Both the position numbers and the translations under genes were made by a program. DNA of 64,000 bases, taken from assembly GCA_965211775.1 (NCBI GenBank), contig OZ242974.1, positions 4,820,801 to 4,884,800 on the forward strand. The letters run 5' to 3'. This DNA comes from Thiodiazotropha sp040506975 (GTDB lineage: Bacteria > Pseudomonadota > Gammaproteobacteria > Chromatiales > Chromatiaceae). The notes under the pieces were generated by a model. It was not told where the DNA came from and did no database searches. It worked only from the letters and a program-made list of their open reading frames with translations. This document shows, one piece after another, positions 62,538 through 64,000 of this stretch; position 1 is the stretch's first letter, and each line of letters begins with the position of its first letter.

Positions 62538-64000
62538 CCCCAATATTTCACGCATTAAAAAGGCAAAATCCTGATACTTCGATATAATTCAGTTGCTTAC
62601 ACTGTAATCGAAAGGATTTTGCCTGTGACAAACTGTACCCAGACTGCCTTTGATTTTCCAGCCCTAAAACGCCGTAAGGTTCAAGCCGAGTTTTCCGGTG
62701 GCGATATCACCTCGGACGGCGGCGTGTTGCTGCTGCGTGAGATCGACAGGCGTCTGGGATTGCTCGAGGCGGTTGATGCGGTCATCCTCGACCCGCGAGA
62801 CCCCCGCTATATTGAACACAGCCAGTTGAGCCTGTTGCGCCAGCGAGTCTATGGGCTCTGCCTGGGTTATGAAGATCTGAACGACCATCAGACACTACGC
62901 ACCGACCCGGCCCTACAGAGCTCGATCGAACGCGAGGAGGTACTGGGCAGCCAGTCGACACTTTGTCGGCTGGAGAACCGGGTCGATCGCCGGGTTGCCG
63001 TTGATGTCCACAACCTACTGCTCGAGCAGTTCATTGCCTCATATGATGCACCACCCGATGAGCTGATCCTGGATTTCGACGCCACGGATGATCCGGTGCA
63101 TGGCCGCCAGGAAGGCCGCTTCTTTCACGGCTACTACGATCACTACTGCTTCCTGCCCCTGTATGTCTTTTGTGGCGATCAACTGCTGGTGAGTTATCTG
63201 CGGCCCAGCCGGATCGATGCGCCCAAGCATGCCTGGGCGATTCTGGCGCTGTTGGTCAAACGCCTGCGCCGGGCTTGGCCTGAAGTGCGTATCATCTTTC
63301 GGGGCGATAGCGGCTTTTGCCGTCACCACATGCTCAGCTGGTGCGAGCGCAGCGCTGTGGGCTATATCGTGGGCATCGCCAAGAATGACGCCTTGCTGCG
63401 GTGTATCCGTGAGCCCATGCAGTGGGTTGAGGAACTGGCGAAGCGAACCGGCATGAAGATGCGGGAATTCTTTCAGTTTCACTATGCCGCCAGCACCTGG
63501 AAGACGCGTCGCAAGGTGATCGCCAAACTGGAGGTCACCGACAAGGGGCCAAATCCACGCTTCATCGTCACCAACCTGGCCGGCGACAAACAGCGCCTTT
63601 ACGATGACCTCTACTGCGCCCGTGGTGACATGGAGAACCGAATCAAGGAGCAGCAACTGGGGCTGTTCGCCGATCGCACCAGCGCGCATTACTGGTGGGC
63701 CAATCAGTTTCGTCTACTGCTGTCCAGTCTGGCCTATGTGCTGATGGAGGCCATCCGGCGCCTCGCGCTGAAGGGCACGGAACTGGCGCGTGCACAGATG
63801 ACCACGATCCGGCTCAAACTGTTCAAGATCGGGGCGGTCATCATTCGCAACACGCGACGGATCCGCTTCCTGCTCTCCAGCACCTATCCCTATCAGGCGC
63901 TGTTTTTCCAGGTGGCGGCCCGACTCAAGCCGGGATAGCCCGGCAGAGTGCTGCCCCGGCACGTTGATCAACAATGGGGGTAAGGGGGAGTCTGCCCGGA
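62538..64000 (+). mobile_element. IS1380-family element type B, copy 2 (runs off window)
   Basis: Begins ccccaatatttcacgc exactly like copy 1 at 8272. About 1463 of the expected 1568 bases are in the window. It interrupts the cytochrome gene and points away from the operon. Confidence 0.92.
62619..63938 (+). CDS. IS1380-family transposase, type B, copy 2
   Basis: 439 residues, complete. Differs from copy 1 by Leu in AVILDPRD and Ser in CERSAVG. Catalytic regions are intact (LILDFDATDDPVHG, RGDSGFCRHHML, CARGDMENRIKEQQLG). Confidence 0.93.
   Translation: MPVTNCTQTAFDFPALKRRKVQAEFSGGDITSDGGVLLLREIDRRLGLLEAVDAVILDPRDPRYIEHSQLSLLRQRVYGLCLGYEDLNDHQTLRTDPALQSSIEREEVLGSQSTLCRLENRVDRRVAVDVHNLLLEQFIASYDAPPDELILDFDATDDPVHGRQEGRFFHGYYDHYCFLPLYVFCGDQLLVSYLRPSRIDAPKHAWAILALLVKRLRRAWPEVRIIFRGDSGFCRHHMLSWCERSAVGYIVGIAKNDALLRCIREPMQWVEELAKRTGMKMREFFQFHYAASTWKTRRKVIAKLEVTDKGPNPRFIVTNLAGDKQRLYDDLYCARGDMENRIKEQQLGLFADRTSAHYWWANQFRLLLSSLAYVLMEAIRRLALKGTELARAQMTTIRLKLFKIGAVIIRNTRRIRFLLSSTYPYQALFFQVAARLKPG

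Noticed and set aside
1..64000. CRISPR array, rRNA or tRNA genes
   Set aside because: No regularly spaced short repeats and no rRNA or tRNA signatures were seen; all long repeats are explained by IS elements.

Overview
The window looks like a chromosomal segment of a gammaproteobacterium. Hda, FabA, BolA, a DegS-type protease, QueD, ResB/CcsA and the ilvI-ilvH-ilvC order all fit this. GC is moderate, and the segment is heavily loaded with insertion sequences. I infer a free-living or symbiotic Chromatiales-like bacterium; the sequence does not fix the species.

Layout. 1-2.7 kb: a histidine kinase (cut by the window edge) overlapping a receiver-TPR response regulator, with a perfect FNR-type box upstream. 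2.7-11.2 kb: an 8.5 kb pile of nested IS elements bounded by two inverted IS4-family copies with a 9-bp direct repeat on the outside, so it reads as a composite transposon. Inside are IS1595 and two kinds of IS1380, a truncated DUF6624 gene and a shred of an AT-rich gene. 11.3-20.5 kb: housekeeping genes (DUF533 protein, ilvC, ilvH, ilvI, a tautomerase, proS, fabA, a nucleoside transporter). 20.6-36.5 kb: an aldolase/dehydrogenase fusion, oxyR with an IS1595 seven bases before its start codon, cpdA, sfsA, an acylphosphatase/HlyD/TolC/thioredoxin cluster, a PilZ-like protein, yihY, arsC, wrbA, hda and bolA. 36.5-49.9 kb: a DegS-like protease, an alanine/glycine symporter, a TRAP transporter cluster (TatT, DctP, DctQ, DctM) split by IS1595 and a cupin, an EamA transporter with an attenuator-like leader, a phosphopantetheinyl transferase, queD and an ammonium channel. 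50-51.6 kb: a second IS1380 copy. 52.8-62.5 kb: a nine-gene minus-strand operon. 62.5 kb to the end: an IS1380-type element that has cut the first gene of that operon.

The most unusual locus is the operon at 52.8-62.5 kb. In transcription order it encodes an exported multiheme cytochrome c, ResB, CcsA (System II haem attachment), an anchored TPR protein, a membrane histidine kinase with a cysteine-rich PAS domain, a sigma-54 response regulator, an exported Sel1 protein and two exported seven-bladed beta-propellers. Tight spacing and overlapping start/stop codons argue for one unit. I infer a periplasmic redox-sensing or electron-transfer system with its own signalling and cytochrome-maturation parts. 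I do not recognise it as a described system.

Transposition has been recent and repeated. Three of the four complete IS1595 copies have exact 8-bp target duplications. Both IS1380 type-A copies have exact 4-bp duplications. The IS insertions sit at functionally sensitive points (oxyR translation start, TRAP operon, cytochrome gene). No tRNA, rRNA or CRISPR array was seen.
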